From: an uncultured Butyricicoccus sp.
GTDB taxonomy: Bacteria > Bacillota > Clostridia > Oscillospirales > Butyricicoccaceae
Length of the DNA stretch: 64,000 nucleotides
NCBI GenBank assembly: GCA_944384745.1
Contig: CALWUO010000004.1
Location: 48,957-112,956 of the forward strand
Direction of reading: 5' to 3'
In this document: piece after piece, positions 1 through 8,512 of the stretch
How the letters are laid out: every line of letters begins with the position of its first letter
Position numbering within the stretch: position 1 is the stretch's first letter
The notes under the pieces: generated by a model
What the model saw: the letters and a program-made list of their open reading frames with translations, nothing else
What the model was told of the DNA's origin: nothing
The model's database searches: none
Position numbers and translations under genes: made by a program

Positions 1-844
1 CTTTTTGCTCGACCTCTTTAGCAATTTCAATTAAATCAATTCTTGTTCTGCCACAGGTCGGACAAGATACAACTTGCACACCATCTTCATTAAGTCCAAC
101 AGCTTTTAAAATGGCTTTAGCTGCATAGATTTCTTTTACAGGGTCATCAGTAAGAGAAACTCTAATTGTATCGCCTATACCAAGGGCTAACAAGCCACCA
201 ATACCAATGGCTGATTTAATTGTGCCCATATATTCTGTTCCCGCTTCAGTTACACCTAAATGAAGAGGATAATTTGTTTGTTCACTTGCAAGCTGATATG
301 CTTTTATAGTATAAGGAACAGAAGATGATTTCATAGACAGACAGATATCTGTAAAATCAAATTTTTCTAAAAGACTTGCATGATAAAGTGCAGACTCAAC
401 AAGTGCCTGCGGAGTTGGTGAACCATATTTAGCAAGAATTTCTTTTTCAACTGAGCCAGAGTTTACACCAATTCTAATTGGTATATTTTTTGCTCTAGCC
501 GCATTTACAACCTGTTTAACTCTATCATCAGAACCTATGTTTCCAGGGTTAATGCGTACTTTTTGCACACCTGCGGCAATAGCTTCAAGTGCTAAACGAT
601 AATCAAAATGTATATCAGCTACAACTGGAATAGGTGATTTTTCGCAGATTTCACCAAGTGCATAAGCGGCTTTCATATCAGGTACAGCACATCTTGCAAT
701 TTGACAACCTGCATTATAAAGTTCATCTATTTGTTTTAATGTAGCTTTTGCATCTCTAGTATCAGTGTTTGTCATAGACTGAATAACAATAGGTGCACCG
801 CCACCAATTAACACATTACCAACTTTAATTTGCTTAGTTTTCAT
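1..844 (-). CDS. ispG: 4-hydroxy-3-methylbut-2-enyl diphosphate synthase (flavodoxin/ferredoxin-dependent), 3' end outside window
   Basis: Penultimate enzyme of the MEP isoprenoid pathway; reductively opens the ring of MEcPP to HMBPP using a 4Fe-4S cluster in the cytoplasm. About 281 N-terminal residues are visible. The protein starts MKTKQIKVG and carries the family-typical segments QSMTNTDTRD, VRINPGNIGS and GVNSGS. The first two cluster cysteines are seen in SCPTCGR (Cys261 and Cys264); the third lies beyond the edge. The ATG at 844 has an AAGAAGG ribosome binding site and follows rseP by 22 nt, so this is the last visible gene of the pyrH-frr-uppS-cdsA-dxr-rseP-ispG operon, next to dxr from the same pathway. 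It is truncated by the window, not broken. Confidence 0.96.
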   Translation of the reverse strand, partial: MKTKQIKVGNVLIGGGAPIVIQSMTNTDTRDAKATLKQIDELYNAGCQIARCAVPDMKAAYALGEICEKSPIPVVADIHFDYRLALEAIAAGVQKVRINPGNIGSDDRVKQVVNAARAKNIPIRIGVNSGSVEKEILAKYGSPTPQALVESALYHASLLEKFDFTDICLSMKSSSVPYTIKAYQLASEQTNYPLHLGVTEAGTEYMGTIKSAIGIGGLLALGIGDTIRVSLTDDPVKEIYAAKAILKAVGLNEDGVQVVSCPTCGRTRIDLIEIAKEVEQK

Positions 845-866
845 TTGTTTTAACCTTCTTTATATC

Positions 867-1916
867 TTAACCGAGCAATCTTAAAACATCATTACCTGTT
901 GCATAAACCATAAGTGCTAACAAGAAAATGAGACCTGCCGCATTTACATAACCCTCAAGTTTTGGACTTAATGGTTTACGTCTAATTGCCTCAACAATTA
1001 AAAATAAAATTCTACCGCCATCAAGTGCAGGTATTGGGAGTAAATTCATAACACCCAAGTTTATAGAAATAAATGCAAGCAGTTGTAAAAATGGCTTGAT
1101 ACCAAACTGGACAGTTTGACTCATAACAGCAGTAAAACCTACTGGTCCAGAAAGTTGGTCGACACCTACTTGACCACTTACCAGTTGACCTAGTGAGTCC
1201 CAAATAAGTCTTGCCATATCCACAGAATCCCAAAATGCGAATGATAAACGCACAGGAATTGTAGCGTCTTGAAGTGCAAATTTAAGACCATAAATTTTTC
1301 TGCCATTATCTTCGATTTCTGGTTTCATTTCAAGGTCTTTTATCTCTACTTTTTGACCATTTCGTTCTACTACAATATCAAACTTTCCATCAACTGCACC
1401 CTTAGTTATTGCAGTGTCAACATCGGCTCTACGGTGAATTTTATATCCATCAATTTCAAGGAATGTATCTCCAACCATAAGACCGTTTTCACCCTCATAT
1501 TTAAAGCCTTCATAAAAGCCTTCAAGTGTTGGTGAAATAAACTGACCATTTTGAATATTTGGTGATATAAATAATAAAATCAAAAAACCTGTGATGAAAT
1601 TCATCACAACACCTGCAACCAAAATAATAAATCTTTTTGGGCGGCTTGCCTTACCAAAGGAGCGTTCAGAAATGGCTTCACTGTCCTCACCCTCCATAAC
1701 ACAAGCACCACCTATTGGTAACAGCCTTAAATAATATGTGGTTTCGCCCATCTGCTTTTTAAGAATTTGAGGGCCCATGCCAATCCAAAATTCTTCTACT
1801 TTTACTCCGCTTTTTTTAGCTGCTACTAAATGCCCGATTTCATGCACCATAATAAGCACACCAAAACCAATAAGTGCTAAAATTATACCAATTAAATTTG
1901 AAAGTGTACTATTCAT
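867..1916 (-). CDS. rseP: RIP metalloprotease RseP (site-2 protease)
   Basis: Membrane-embedded zinc protease that cuts transmembrane anti-sigma factors and remnant signal peptides. The 349 residues show the zinc motif HEIGH at 25-29 inside the first membrane helix, a periplasmic-type PDZ domain at roughly 120-200, and the second catalytic motif NLLPIPALDGGR near residue 290 followed by further helices. Length fits Gram-positive RseP/RasP with a single PDZ domain. The ATG overlaps the dxr stop by one base (TAATG), implying translational coupling. Its position between dxr and ispG is the standard Firmicute order. Which anti-sigma factor it cuts cannot be seen here. Confidence 0.96.
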   Translation of the reverse strand: MNSTLSNLIGIILALIGFGVLIMVHEIGHLVAAKKSGVKVEEFWIGMGPQILKKQMGETTYYLRLLPIGGACVMEGEDSEAISERSFGKASRPKRFIILVAGVVMNFITGFLILLFISPNIQNGQFISPTLEGFYEGFKYEGENGLMVGDTFLEIDGYKIHRRADVDTAITKGAVDGKFDIVVERNGQKVEIKDLEMKPEIEDNGRKIYGLKFALQDATIPVRLSFAFWDSVDMARLIWDSLGQLVSGQVGVDQLSGPVGFTAVMSQTVQFGIKPFLQLLAFISINLGVMNLLPIPALDGGRILFLIVEAIRRKPLSPKLEGYVNAAGLIFLLALMVYATGNDVLRLLG

Positions 1917-3067
1917 TAGTTACCTCTTAAAGCAGAATTTACAAGCTCTCTAGCCTGTTTATCATAAATAATAACATCATCAAGGGTTATATTGTCCTTG
2001 TATTTTATTTGCTCCATAGCATTATTTACAAGCTTAGGAATGTCTAAAAATCCTATTTTTTCTTTTAAAAACAACTCGACAGCCGCTTCATTTGCACCAT
2101 TCATAATAGCACCCATATTACCTTTTAAACTAGCGGCTTTTCTTGCAAGCTTTAAAGCGGGAAAAGCGTTTTCATCTGGTGCAAAAAATGTAAGTTTGCC
2201 AACATCGGTTAAACGCAAACGCTCCATTTTGCATGGCACACGTTCTGGATATGTTAAAGCATACTGAATAGGTAAACGCATATCTGGAACATCAAGCTGG
2301 GCTAAAACTGCACCGTCTTCAAACTCAATAAGCGAATGAATAATTGATTCACGATGTACAACGATTTCAATTTTTTCCTGTGGCATATCATAAAGCCACA
2401 TAGCTTCTATAAGCTCTAAACCCTTATTAAACATTGTAGCAGAGTCAATAGTTATTTTTGCACCCATTGACCAGTTAGGGTGTTTTAGTGCTTGTGTTGG
2501 AGTTACGTTTTTAAGCTCATCATACTTTTTACCAAAGAATGGACCACCAGATGCAGTCAAAATAATTTTATCAAGTTTATTTCCCCCAGCTGCTTGCACA
2601 CACTGAAAAATTGCTGAATGTTCGGAGTCCACAGGCAAGATTTTAACGCCTTTTTTTCTTGCGGCTTCTGTAACAATAGAACCTGCACAAACTAACGTTT
2701 CTTTGTTTGCAAGTGCAATATCATGCCCCGCTTCAATCGCTGCCATAGTTGGAAGCAAACCCACCATACCAACAACAGCGGTTACAACTATATCTGTATT
2801 TTCCATTGCTGCCGCATGAATTAAGCCGTCCATACCGCTTTCAACTTTAATATTTGTATCTGCAAGCATAGTTTTTAAATCCTGTGCAGATTTTTCATCA
2901 AATGCAACTGCAAGTTTAGGTTTTAATTTTCTCGCTTGCTGTTCTAATAACTTTATATTTTTATTTGTTGTAAGTGCTGTAACTTCTGCATTTATGCTGT
3001 CAAGCACATCAACTGTTTGAGTTCCTATTGAACCTGTACTTCCTAAAATGGAAATGCGTTTTTTCAT
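1916..3067 (-). CDS. dxr: 1-deoxy-D-xylulose-5-phosphate reductoisomerase
   Basis: Converts DXP to MEP with NADPH, the first committed step of the non-mevalonate isoprenoid pathway. The 383 residues begin with the NADPH-binding GSTGSIG at 9-15. The metal and substrate segments PVDSEHSAIFQ, TASGGPF and HPNWSMGAKITIDSATM with NKGLELIEA are all intact. Length is normal for the family. It lies 23 nt after cdsA and overlaps rseP by one base, within one long minus-strand operon that also holds ispG and uppS, so isoprenoid precursor synthesis and its use for undecaprenyl carrier are co-expressed. Confidence 0.97.
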   Translation of the reverse strand: MKKRISILGSTGSIGTQTVDVLDSINAEVTALTTNKNIKLLEQQARKLKPKLAVAFDEKSAQDLKTMLADTNIKVESGMDGLIHAAAMENTDIVVTAVVGMVGLLPTMAAIEAGHDIALANKETLVCAGSIVTEAARKKGVKILPVDSEHSAIFQCVQAAGGNKLDKIILTASGGPFFGKKYDELKNVTPTQALKHPNWSMGAKITIDSATMFNKGLELIEAMWLYDMPQEKIEIVVHRESIIHSLIEFEDGAVLAQLDVPDMRLPIQYALTYPERVPCKMERLRLTDVGKLTFFAPDENAFPALKLARKAASLKGNMGAIMNGANEAAVELFLKEKIGFLDIPKLVNNAMEQIKYKDNITLDDVIIYDKQARELVNSALRGN

Positions 3068-3090
3068 ATTTTATGCAACTTCCTTTATTA

Positions 3091-3921
3091 TTATGATACA
3101 CCCGATAAACGTAAAACAAGTTCTGCAAGTGGTGCTACAAAAACAACACTATCAAATCTATCTAACACACCGCCATGCCCTGGGAATAAATGACCATAGT
3201 CCTTAATGCCTGTTTGACGCTTAATAATTGAGAACGATAAATCACCAATCTGACCAAAAACAGCACCAACTGCACCTAAAACAGCCGCAGATAAATAATG
3301 GATTTCCAAACCTGCTTTGGTGTTAAAGATAAATGCTACAAGTAACATTAAGAGCATAGCACCAATAACGCCACCTATTGCACCCTCAACCGTTTTTTTA
3401 GGACTAATTACAGGTGCAAGCTTATGTTTACCAAAAGCCATGCCAGCAAATAATGCACAGGTATCAGAACCCCAAGCGGCTACAAGTGGCATTAAAACCA
3501 AGAATTTACCGCCAGCCATAGAGAAAATTCTCCAAAGAGATAACATCATAGCAGGTACTACAATAGCCGCAAAGAAAGCAGTTGTGATTTCTGGAAAAGT
3601 CACTGTATCATGATGTCTTAAAAGTGCGGCAAAAAGTGCAATAATAGTTAAAACAACAACGAATGATACAAGCATAAGCCAAATTTTCTGCTCGAAAAAT
3701 ACTGAGCCAATAGCATGGAAAATAGAAAATCCCAATGCAGATGTGGTTGCTATATTTTGCACTATATTGTTTTTAACCAGCTTTGTTGGAGTGATAAGCT
3801 CATAGGTTGCAACTGATGCAAGTGTACTAAGTGCAATCGCAAGTACAACTGGTGGAAAGACATAAAGAGCGAGCAGAACAAAAATAAATCCTACAACGCC
3901 AAATAAAACTCTTGCTTTCAT
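3091..3921 (-). CDS. cdsA: Phosphatidate cytidylyltransferase (CDP-diglyceride synthase)
   Basis: Integral membrane enzyme making CDP-diacylglycerol from phosphatidic acid and CTP, the entry point to phosphatidylglycerol and other phospholipids. The 276 residues contain about seven or eight hydrophobic helices and end with the family signature KDYGHLFPGHGGVLDRFDS, which carries the conserved Asp residues. It is 32 nt downstream of uppS and 23 nt upstream of dxr in the same operon. ATG start at 3921 just after an AAAGGAT site. Confidence 0.95.
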   Translation of the reverse strand: MKARVLFGVVGFIFVLLALYVFPPVVLAIALSTLASVATYELITPTKLVKNNIVQNIATTSALGFSIFHAIGSVFFEQKIWLMLVSFVVVLTIIALFAALLRHHDTVTFPEITTAFFAAIVVPAMMLSLWRIFSMAGGKFLVLMPLVAAWGSDTCALFAGMAFGKHKLAPVISPKKTVEGAIGGVIGAMLLMLLVAFIFNTKAGLEIHYLSAAVLGAVGAVFGQIGDLSFSIIKRQTGIKDYGHLFPGHGGVLDRFDSVVFVAPLAELVLRLSGVS

Positions 3922-3953
3922 AAAACTAAAATATCCTTTTTTATTTTGTGAAT

Positions 3954-4715
3954 TTAGACACCGCCAAAACGACGGTTACGAAGATTAAATGAATTTATTG
4001 CATTATCCATATCAGATGTTTTAAAATCTGGCCACAATACATCAGTAAAATAATACTCACTATATGCACTTTGCCAAAGTAAAAAATTAGATGTTCTAAT
4101 TTCACCTGATGGACGAATAATTAAATCAGGGTCAGGCATTTTTGCAGTATATAAATATTTAGAGATTGTATTTTCAGTTATATCTTCTGGGTTTATCTCA
4201 CCAGTTTTAACTTTCTCTGCAATTTTTTTAACTGCATTTTTGATTTCATCTCTCCCACCATAATTGATACATAAACTTGCAGTAGCCGCATTTTCACCAA
4301 GTTTATCAGCGATTTTATCAACCTCTGCAATTTGTTTTTTTATATCCTCTGGAAGTGGAGACAAATCACCTATCACACGAACTGCAACCCCACGTTCAAA
4401 CATAGTTTCAGCCGCCTCAGTTAGGTATTTACGGAATAAATCCATAAGTGCATTAACTTCTTGTTCAGGTCTTTTCCAGTTTTCAGTTGAAAAAGCATAA
4501 ACAGTAAAATACTGTACACCTATATCTTTACAATAAGTTGCAATAGTTCTAAATGTTTCTGCACCTACTGCATGACCAGCAGAGCGTGGCATACCTCTTT
4601 TTTTTGCCCAGCGACCATTACCGTCCATAATAACTGCAATATGTCTTGGAACAGATGAATGATTTACAATCTCATTATTTTTATTCTTTCCAAAAATATT
4701 ATTAAAAAACCCCAT
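3954..4715 (-). CDS. uppS: Isoprenyl transferase (undecaprenyl diphosphate synthase)
   Basis: Cis-prenyltransferase that elongates farnesyl diphosphate with IPP to the C55 carrier lipid used for peptidoglycan and wall polymers. In 253 residues it shows HIAVIMDGNGRWAKKRG, with the catalytic Asp at 31, and the C-terminal substrate motif LIIRPSGEIRTSNFLLWQ, followed by YSEYYFTDVLWPDF. The arrangement matches the soluble UppS family and not trans-prenyltransferases. It is separated from frr by 60 nt that hold a terminator-like hairpin (4736-4764), so the downstream lipid/isoprenoid genes may be expressed less than pyrH-frr or have their own start. Confidence 0.96.
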   Translation of the reverse strand: MGFFNNIFGKNKNNEIVNHSSVPRHIAVIMDGNGRWAKKRGMPRSAGHAVGAETFRTIATYCKDIGVQYFTVYAFSTENWKRPEQEVNALMDLFRKYLTEAAETMFERGVAVRVIGDLSPLPEDIKKQIAEVDKIADKLGENAATASLCINYGGRDEIKNAVKKIAEKVKTGEINPEDITENTISKYLYTAKMPDPDLIIRPSGEIRTSNFLLWQSAYSEYYFTDVLWPDFKTSDMDNAINSFNLRNRRFGGV

Positions 4716-4735
4716 TTATACCTCACATTTTAATG

Positions 4736-4764
4736 AAAAAAGGACGACAAAACCATCGCCCCTT
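4736..4764 (-). terminator. Internal terminator-like hairpin between frr and uppS
   Basis: On the minus strand an AAGGGGCGA arm pairs with TCGTCCTT through one G-U pair and one bulged G, followed directly by a T run (A run 4736-4741 on the plus strand). It lies in the only sizeable gap of the operon. The bulge makes it weaker than the convergent terminators elsewhere in the window, so partial attenuation is more likely than full termination. Confidence 0.5.
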
Positions 4765-4775
4765 TCAGAATAATT

Positions 4776-5327
4776 TTAAACTTCTGCAAGTTCCTTGGAC
4801 TTCTTAGCAACGATTCCGTCGATTTCCTTTACAAACTTGTCAGTAACCTTCTGGATTTTATCTTCTGCGTCATGCAGTTCGTCCTCGGTCATTTCGCTCT
4901 TTTTATGAGCTGCTTTCCACTTGTCAATAGCTTCACGACGAACATTACGGATTGCAACTTTGCTATCCTCACCGATTTTAGCAACCTGTTTAATAAGCTC
5001 TTTACGACGCTCCTCGGTTAGAGGTGGGAAAGTAAGTCTGATAACCTTACCATCATTTTGTGGGTTAATACCTAAATCTGAGGTCATAATAGCTCTTTCA
5101 ATTTCACGAAGTACAGAACCGTCCCAAGGCTGAATTGCCAGTGTACGAGGGTCTGGAGAAGAAATTGCTGCAACCTGATTTAGAGGGGTTGGAGCACCAT
5201 AATATTCAACTGTGATTTTATCCAGCACAGCAGGGTTAGCACGACCTGCACGAACTGCCGCAAGCTCTTTGCTTAACACCTCAATAGTTTTAGACATTTT
5301 GTGTTCAAATTGTTTTAAATCTGCCAT
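4776..5327 (-). CDS. frr: Ribosome recycling factor
   Basis: Splits post-termination ribosomes together with EF-G. The protein is 183 residues, close to the usual 185, and shows the family pattern: an N-terminal long helix with AVRAGRANPAVLDKITVEYYGAPTPLNQ, then domain II ending with IQPWD, then the basic helix KVAIRNVRREAIDKWK. The start codon overlaps the pyrH stop by one base (TAATG). The pyrH-frr pair is one of the most conserved bacterial gene neighbourhoods; the usual rpsB-tsf genes are not upstream here. Confidence 0.98.
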   Translation of the reverse strand: MADLKQFEHKMSKTIEVLSKELAAVRAGRANPAVLDKITVEYYGAPTPLNQVAAISSPDPRTLAIQPWDGSVLREIERAIMTSDLGINPQNDGKVIRLTFPPLTEERRKELIKQVAKIGEDSKVAIRNVRREAIDKWKAAHKKSEMTEDELHDAEDKIQKVTDKFVKEIDGIVAKKSKELAEV

Positions 5328-6058
5328 TATTTAACTTCCTCCTTTTTTACAATAGTACCAATGGTTTCACCAGTAACAACACGATAAATATTTTCTGGGT
5401 CACTAAGAGCAAATACAAGAATAGGGATATTATTATCCATAGATAAACTTGTAGCTGTTGTGTCCATAACACCTAAGCCTTGATTTAATACGTCCATATA
5501 GGTTAAGCTATCATATTTTTTTGCATTAGGGTTTTTTGCAGGGTCTGAATCATAAACGCCATCAATATTTTTAGCAAGCAAAATAACATCAGCGTTTACT
5601 TCTGCTGCACGAAGAACAGCCGCTGTATCAGTTGAGAAATAAGGGCAACCAGTACCACAGCCAAATATAACAACTCTACCCTTTTCAAGATGACGAGTTG
5701 CACGAGAACGGATATAAGGTTCAGCTATTTTATTCATTTCAATAGCGGTTTGCACACGCACATCAACCCCACGCTGTTCAAGAGCATCTTGAAGAGCTAA
5801 AGAGTTAATAGTTGTAGCGAGCATACCCATATAATCTGCTCTAGTGCGTTCCATTTTTCCGCCACCGTCTTTGACACCACGCCAGAAGTTACCGCCGCCC
5901 ACAACAATACCAACTTCACAGCCAATATCACTTACACGCTTGATAACATCACACACAGGGCCAATAACGTCTTCAAAGTTTAGACCGAATTTGCGGTCAC
6001 CTGCCAGAGCCTCACCGCTGATTTTAATAAGTACACGTTTATACTTTGGAGTGTCCAT
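5327..6058 (-). CDS. pyrH: UMP kinase
   Basis: Phosphorylates UMP to UDP in pyrimidine nucleotide synthesis; hexameric amino-acid-kinase-fold enzyme. The 243 residues carry the N-terminal KISGEAL segment, the glycine-rich [12 protein letters not shown], the acceptor-site region [20 protein letters not shown] and the ATP-site stretch with [11 protein letters not shown]. It is the first gene of the minus-strand operon, with GGAGG seven bases before the ATG and a promoter at 6098-6126. No attenuator-type leader was recognised. Confidence 0.97.
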   Translation of the reverse strand: MDTPKYKRVLIKISGEALAGDRKFGLNFEDVIGPVCDVIKRVSDIGCEVGIVVGGGNFWRGVKDGGGKMERTRADYMGMLATTINSLALQDALEQRGVDVRVQTAIEMNKIAEPYIRSRATRHLEKGRVVIFGCGTGCPYFSTDTAAVLRAAEVNADVILLAKNIDGVYDSDPAKNPNAKKYDSLTYMDVLNQGLGVMDTTATSLSMDNNIPILVFALSDPENIYRVVTGETIGTIVKKEEVK

Positions 6059-6097
6059 TGTTTTAACCTCCCATAAAAATTCTTACAGTCTCATATT

Positions 6098-6126
6098 ATT
6101 TTATCTTATCTAAGCGAATTTTGCAA
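6098..6126 (-). promoter_or_regulatory. Promoter of the pyrH-ispG operon
   Basis: Minus strand: -35 TTGCAA (6121-6126) and -10 TAAAAT (6098-6103) separated by exactly 17 bases, which gives a transcription start near 6091 and a leader of about 33 nt to the pyrH ATG. Sequence-based call only. Confidence 0.6.
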
Positions 6127-6324
6127 AGGCTTTCACGCTGTTTTTTATGAACATATCGTAAAAATTTTTGCCTATTTTATATGTTTTTTTAATTATTCCA
6201 TTAAATGTAAGAATATAAACTTTAATTTCATAATTCCATTTAACATTTAGCATTATTTAAAAGTTTATAATATATGCACAGAAACTGATGTTTTGTTTTT
6301 TAAGTCAGAATTTAAAACAAATAG

Positions 6325-6353
6325 TTGCTAATTAAAGCGGTTACTGGTAAAAT
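6325..6353 (+). promoter_or_regulatory. Promoter of the AraC-type regulator at 6450
   Basis: TTGCTA (6325-6330), 17-bp spacer, TAAAAT (6348-6353), with a TG one base before the -10 (extended -10). Predicted start near 6360, leaving a leader of about 90 nt that contains the hairpin at 6404-6435. The rest of the 391-nt gap 6059-6449 is AT-rich and shows no gene or RNA that I can recognise. Confidence 0.55.
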
Positions 6354-6403
6354 ATATATAAGAACAAAAAAGCTGTATTTACTAGATTTAATGTTGTAAT
6401 TAA

Positions 6404-6435
6404 AAATTATGTTTCCTAACATCTAAACATAATTT
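6404..6435 (+). promoter_or_regulatory. Inverted repeat abutting the ribosome binding site of the AraC gene
   Basis: AAATTATGTTT (6404-6414) and its exact reverse complement AAACATAATTT (6425-6435) flank a 10-nt loop. The right arm ends two bases before the AGGAGGG ribosome binding site. It could be an mRNA hairpin near the translation start or a dimeric operator for autoregulation; there is no T run, so it is not a terminator. Confidence 0.5.
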
Positions 6436-6449
6436 AGAGGAGGGTTTGT

Positions 6450-7292
6450 ATGGAAAACTTAAATGTACTAAAGCTCGAGCATCAGATTTTTTCAGATTTT
6501 TATCTGTGCTATTGCGGCTATGGTTCATGCCAGCCGCTCCAACATTTTGGCCCTGCGGTAAGACCTAATTATCTTATTCATTTTATCACAGATGGAAAAG
6601 GCATCTTTCAGTCAGGTGACAAACAGTTTTCACTCCATGCAGGTGAAGGATTTATTATTAGACCAAATCAGCAAGCATTCTTCCAAGCTGATGAAGCTGA
6701 CCCATGGACTTATTTATGGATTGGCTTTGATGGCACTCGTTGTGGAGAATATTTAAATGCAATAGGGCTTAATGAGGGTCAATTTACTTTCCGTTCGCCA
6801 GATGGTGAAACACTTCGTGAGATTGTGCAAGAAATGTTAAAATATAACACTGCTGGCATAGAAAATGATTTTCAGCTTCAAGGTTTGCTTTGCAGATTTT
6901 TCTCATGTCTTGCCCGTTCACTTTCAATGCCGCTTTCTTCTGTTCCTAAAAATGACCGTGAAAACTTTTATGTACGTCGTGCAGTTGAATTTGTGCATTA
7001 CAATTATGCAAATCATATAACAGTGTCTGATATGGCTAAATATGTATCACTAAACCGCAGTTATCTTTTTACATTGTTCCAACGTGTGCTTAAAATTTCA
7101 CCTCAGGAATTTTTAACCACATTCCGCCTTACTCGTGCTAAGGAGCAGTTAAGACTTACTAATGCAACTGTTGCGGCTATTGCACAGTCTGTTGGTTATC
7201 GTGACCCTCTTGTATTCTCTAAAGCATTTAAGCAAATGACAGGTATGACACCTGTTCAGTATCGCAAAAAACATTTAGAAGAAAATAAATAA
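6450..7292 (+). CDS. AraC-family transcriptional regulator with N-terminal cupin domain
   Basis: One-component sugar-responsive regulator. Of 280 residues, about 20-110 form an AraC-type cupin ligand pocket (motif IRPNQQAFFQADEADPW is the typical arm after the barrel) and about 175-277 hold the two helix-turn-helix units, with DMAKYVSLNRSYLFTLFQ as first recognition region and AIAQSVGYRDPLVFSKAFK as second. It is transcribed alone and ends in a terminator shared with the convergent gldA. By position it probably controls the neighbouring gldA/gatZ or gatY genes, but no target site was proven. Ligand unknown. Confidence 0.9.
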   Translation: MENLNVLKLEHQIFSDFYLCYCGYGSCQPLQHFGPAVRPNYLIHFITDGKGIFQSGDKQFSLHAGEGFIIRPNQQAFFQADEADPWTYLWIGFDGTRCGEYLNAIGLNEGQFTFRSPDGETLREIVQEMLKYNTAGIENDFQLQGLLCRFFSCLARSLSMPLSSVPKNDRENFYVRRAVEFVHYNYANHITVSDMAKYVSLNRSYLFTLFQRVLKISPQEFLTTFRLTRAKEQLRLTNATVAAIAQSVGYRDPLVFSKAFKQMTGMTPVQYRKKHLEENK

Positions 7293-7299
7293 AAGTTAA

Positions 7300-7330
7300 G
7301 CGTGTTACAAACTTCCTGTAACACGCTTTT
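7300..7330 (+). terminator. Bidirectional intrinsic terminator (araC / gldA)
   Basis: Perfect 10-bp stem GCGTGTTACA (7300-7309) with TGTAACACGC (7317-7326), 7-nt loop, followed by TTTT on the plus strand and by an imperfect T stretch on the minus strand. It lies between two convergent genes. Confidence 0.85.
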
Positions 7331-7335
7331 CTATT

Positions 7336-8433
7336 TTACATACCAACTAATGTTTTACCATAAGCATCTGCCGCTAAAATTGCATCATAAACCATCTTAG
7401 GAGTTACCTCAAATGGCATATTATGCATAGTGTCACCCTCTGCACAAGCTGCATTTGCAACCGCCATAATTTTTTCTTCGGTTACATCTTCAATGCCTAA
7501 TTCTGCAAGGGTTACAGGTAAACCAAGCTCTGCACACCAAATTGCGATTTCATCAAACTCTTCTTTTGGAACATTTTCAAGAATAAGCTGTGTAAGTGTT
7601 CCAAATGCCACTTTTTCACCATGATATTTTTCATGACATTCTTCAAGCACAGTAAAACCATTATGCACTGCATGAGCTGCTGCAAGACCACCAGATTCAA
7701 AACCTATGCCAGAAAGCAAAGTATTAGCTTCTATAATCTTATCCACAGCTTGCGTATTTGCCTTAACTCTTAAAGCACTCTTTGCCTTTAAACCCTCCTG
7801 CATAAGTGTATCAAAACAAAGTTTAGCAAGAGCAAGGGCTGCCTGTCCTGTTCTACCACCTGCACAACTTATTGCATTAGACCTTGCACATGCACGAGCT
7901 TCAAAATAAGTTGCAAGTGCATCACCCATACCAGCAATAGTTAAACGCATTGGACTTTGTGCAATAACTTCTGTATCCATTAACACAAGATTAGGATTTG
8001 CAGGTAAAAATAGATATTCTTCAAATACACCTTCCTCTGTATAAATAACAGAAAGTGCTGAACATGGAGCATCAGTTGAGGCAATAGTAGGACAGATTAC
8101 AACTGGTGTTTTACATTTATGTGCCACCGCTTTAACTGTATCAAAAATTTTACCTCCGCCAACACCAATTACCATATCACAATTTTGCTGCTTTACAGTA
8201 TCACATAAGCGGTTAATTTCGCTCATACAACACTCACCATTAAAATATTCAAAAGCACAAGCACATTCTGCATCAGAAAAGCTATCTAGAATTGTTTGAC
8301 CACTTCTTTTGCGACCATTTTCACTTATTACTATTAGGGCTTTTTCTCCATAAATTTTTGCATATTTACCTAAGTTTTTAAGTTCTCCCGCACCTTGAAC
8401 ATATTTGCTAGGACTTATAAAAATACTTGGCAT
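7336..8433 (-). CDS. gldA: Glycerol dehydrogenase (iron/zinc-containing alcohol dehydrogenase family)
   Basis: NAD-dependent oxidation of glycerol to dihydroxyacetone, or the reverse, in the cytoplasm. The 365 residues match the GldA subfamily in length. NAD binding: GVGGGKIFDT at 90-99. The PTIASTDAPCSALSVIYT segment is typical of GldA. Metal ligands are seen as Asp171 (GMGDALATYFEA), His254 (HAVHNG) and His271 (EKYHGE), all intact. It lies 79 nt downstream of gatZ, so the two may be co-transcribed or gldA may use its own promoter in the gap. A link through dihydroxyacetone or another polyol is an inference; the true substrate is unproven. Confidence 0.88.
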   Translation of the reverse strand: MPSIFISPSKYVQGAGELKNLGKYAKIYGEKALIVISENGRKRSGQTILDSFSDAECACAFEYFNGECCMSEINRLCDTVKQQNCDMVIGVGGGKIFDTVKAVAHKCKTPVVICPTIASTDAPCSALSVIYTEEGVFEEYLFLPANPNLVLMDTEVIAQSPMRLTIAGMGDALATYFEARACARSNAISCAGGRTGQAALALAKLCFDTLMQEGLKAKSALRVKANTQAVDKIIEANTLLSGIGFESGGLAAAHAVHNGFTVLEECHEKYHGEKVAFGTLTQLILENVPKEEFDEIAIWCAELGLPVTLAELGIEDVTEEKIMAVANAACAEGDTMHNMPFEVTPKMVYDAILAADAYGKTLVGM

Positions 8434-8446
8434 AATTAAAAACCTC

Positions 8447-8458
8447 CTATACGTATAG
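8447..8458. promoter_or_regulatory. 12-bp perfect palindrome overlapping the gldA ribosome binding site
   Basis: CTATACGTATAG is its own reverse complement and touches the gldA GGAGG. On the minus strand a possible TTAACT / TATTAT promoter lies just upstream. The palindrome may be an operator; nothing else supports this. Confidence 0.35.
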
Positions 8459-8512
8459 TATAAAATTTCCTATAATAAACTATTTTATCATACAGTTAAC
8501 GATTTATGTATA

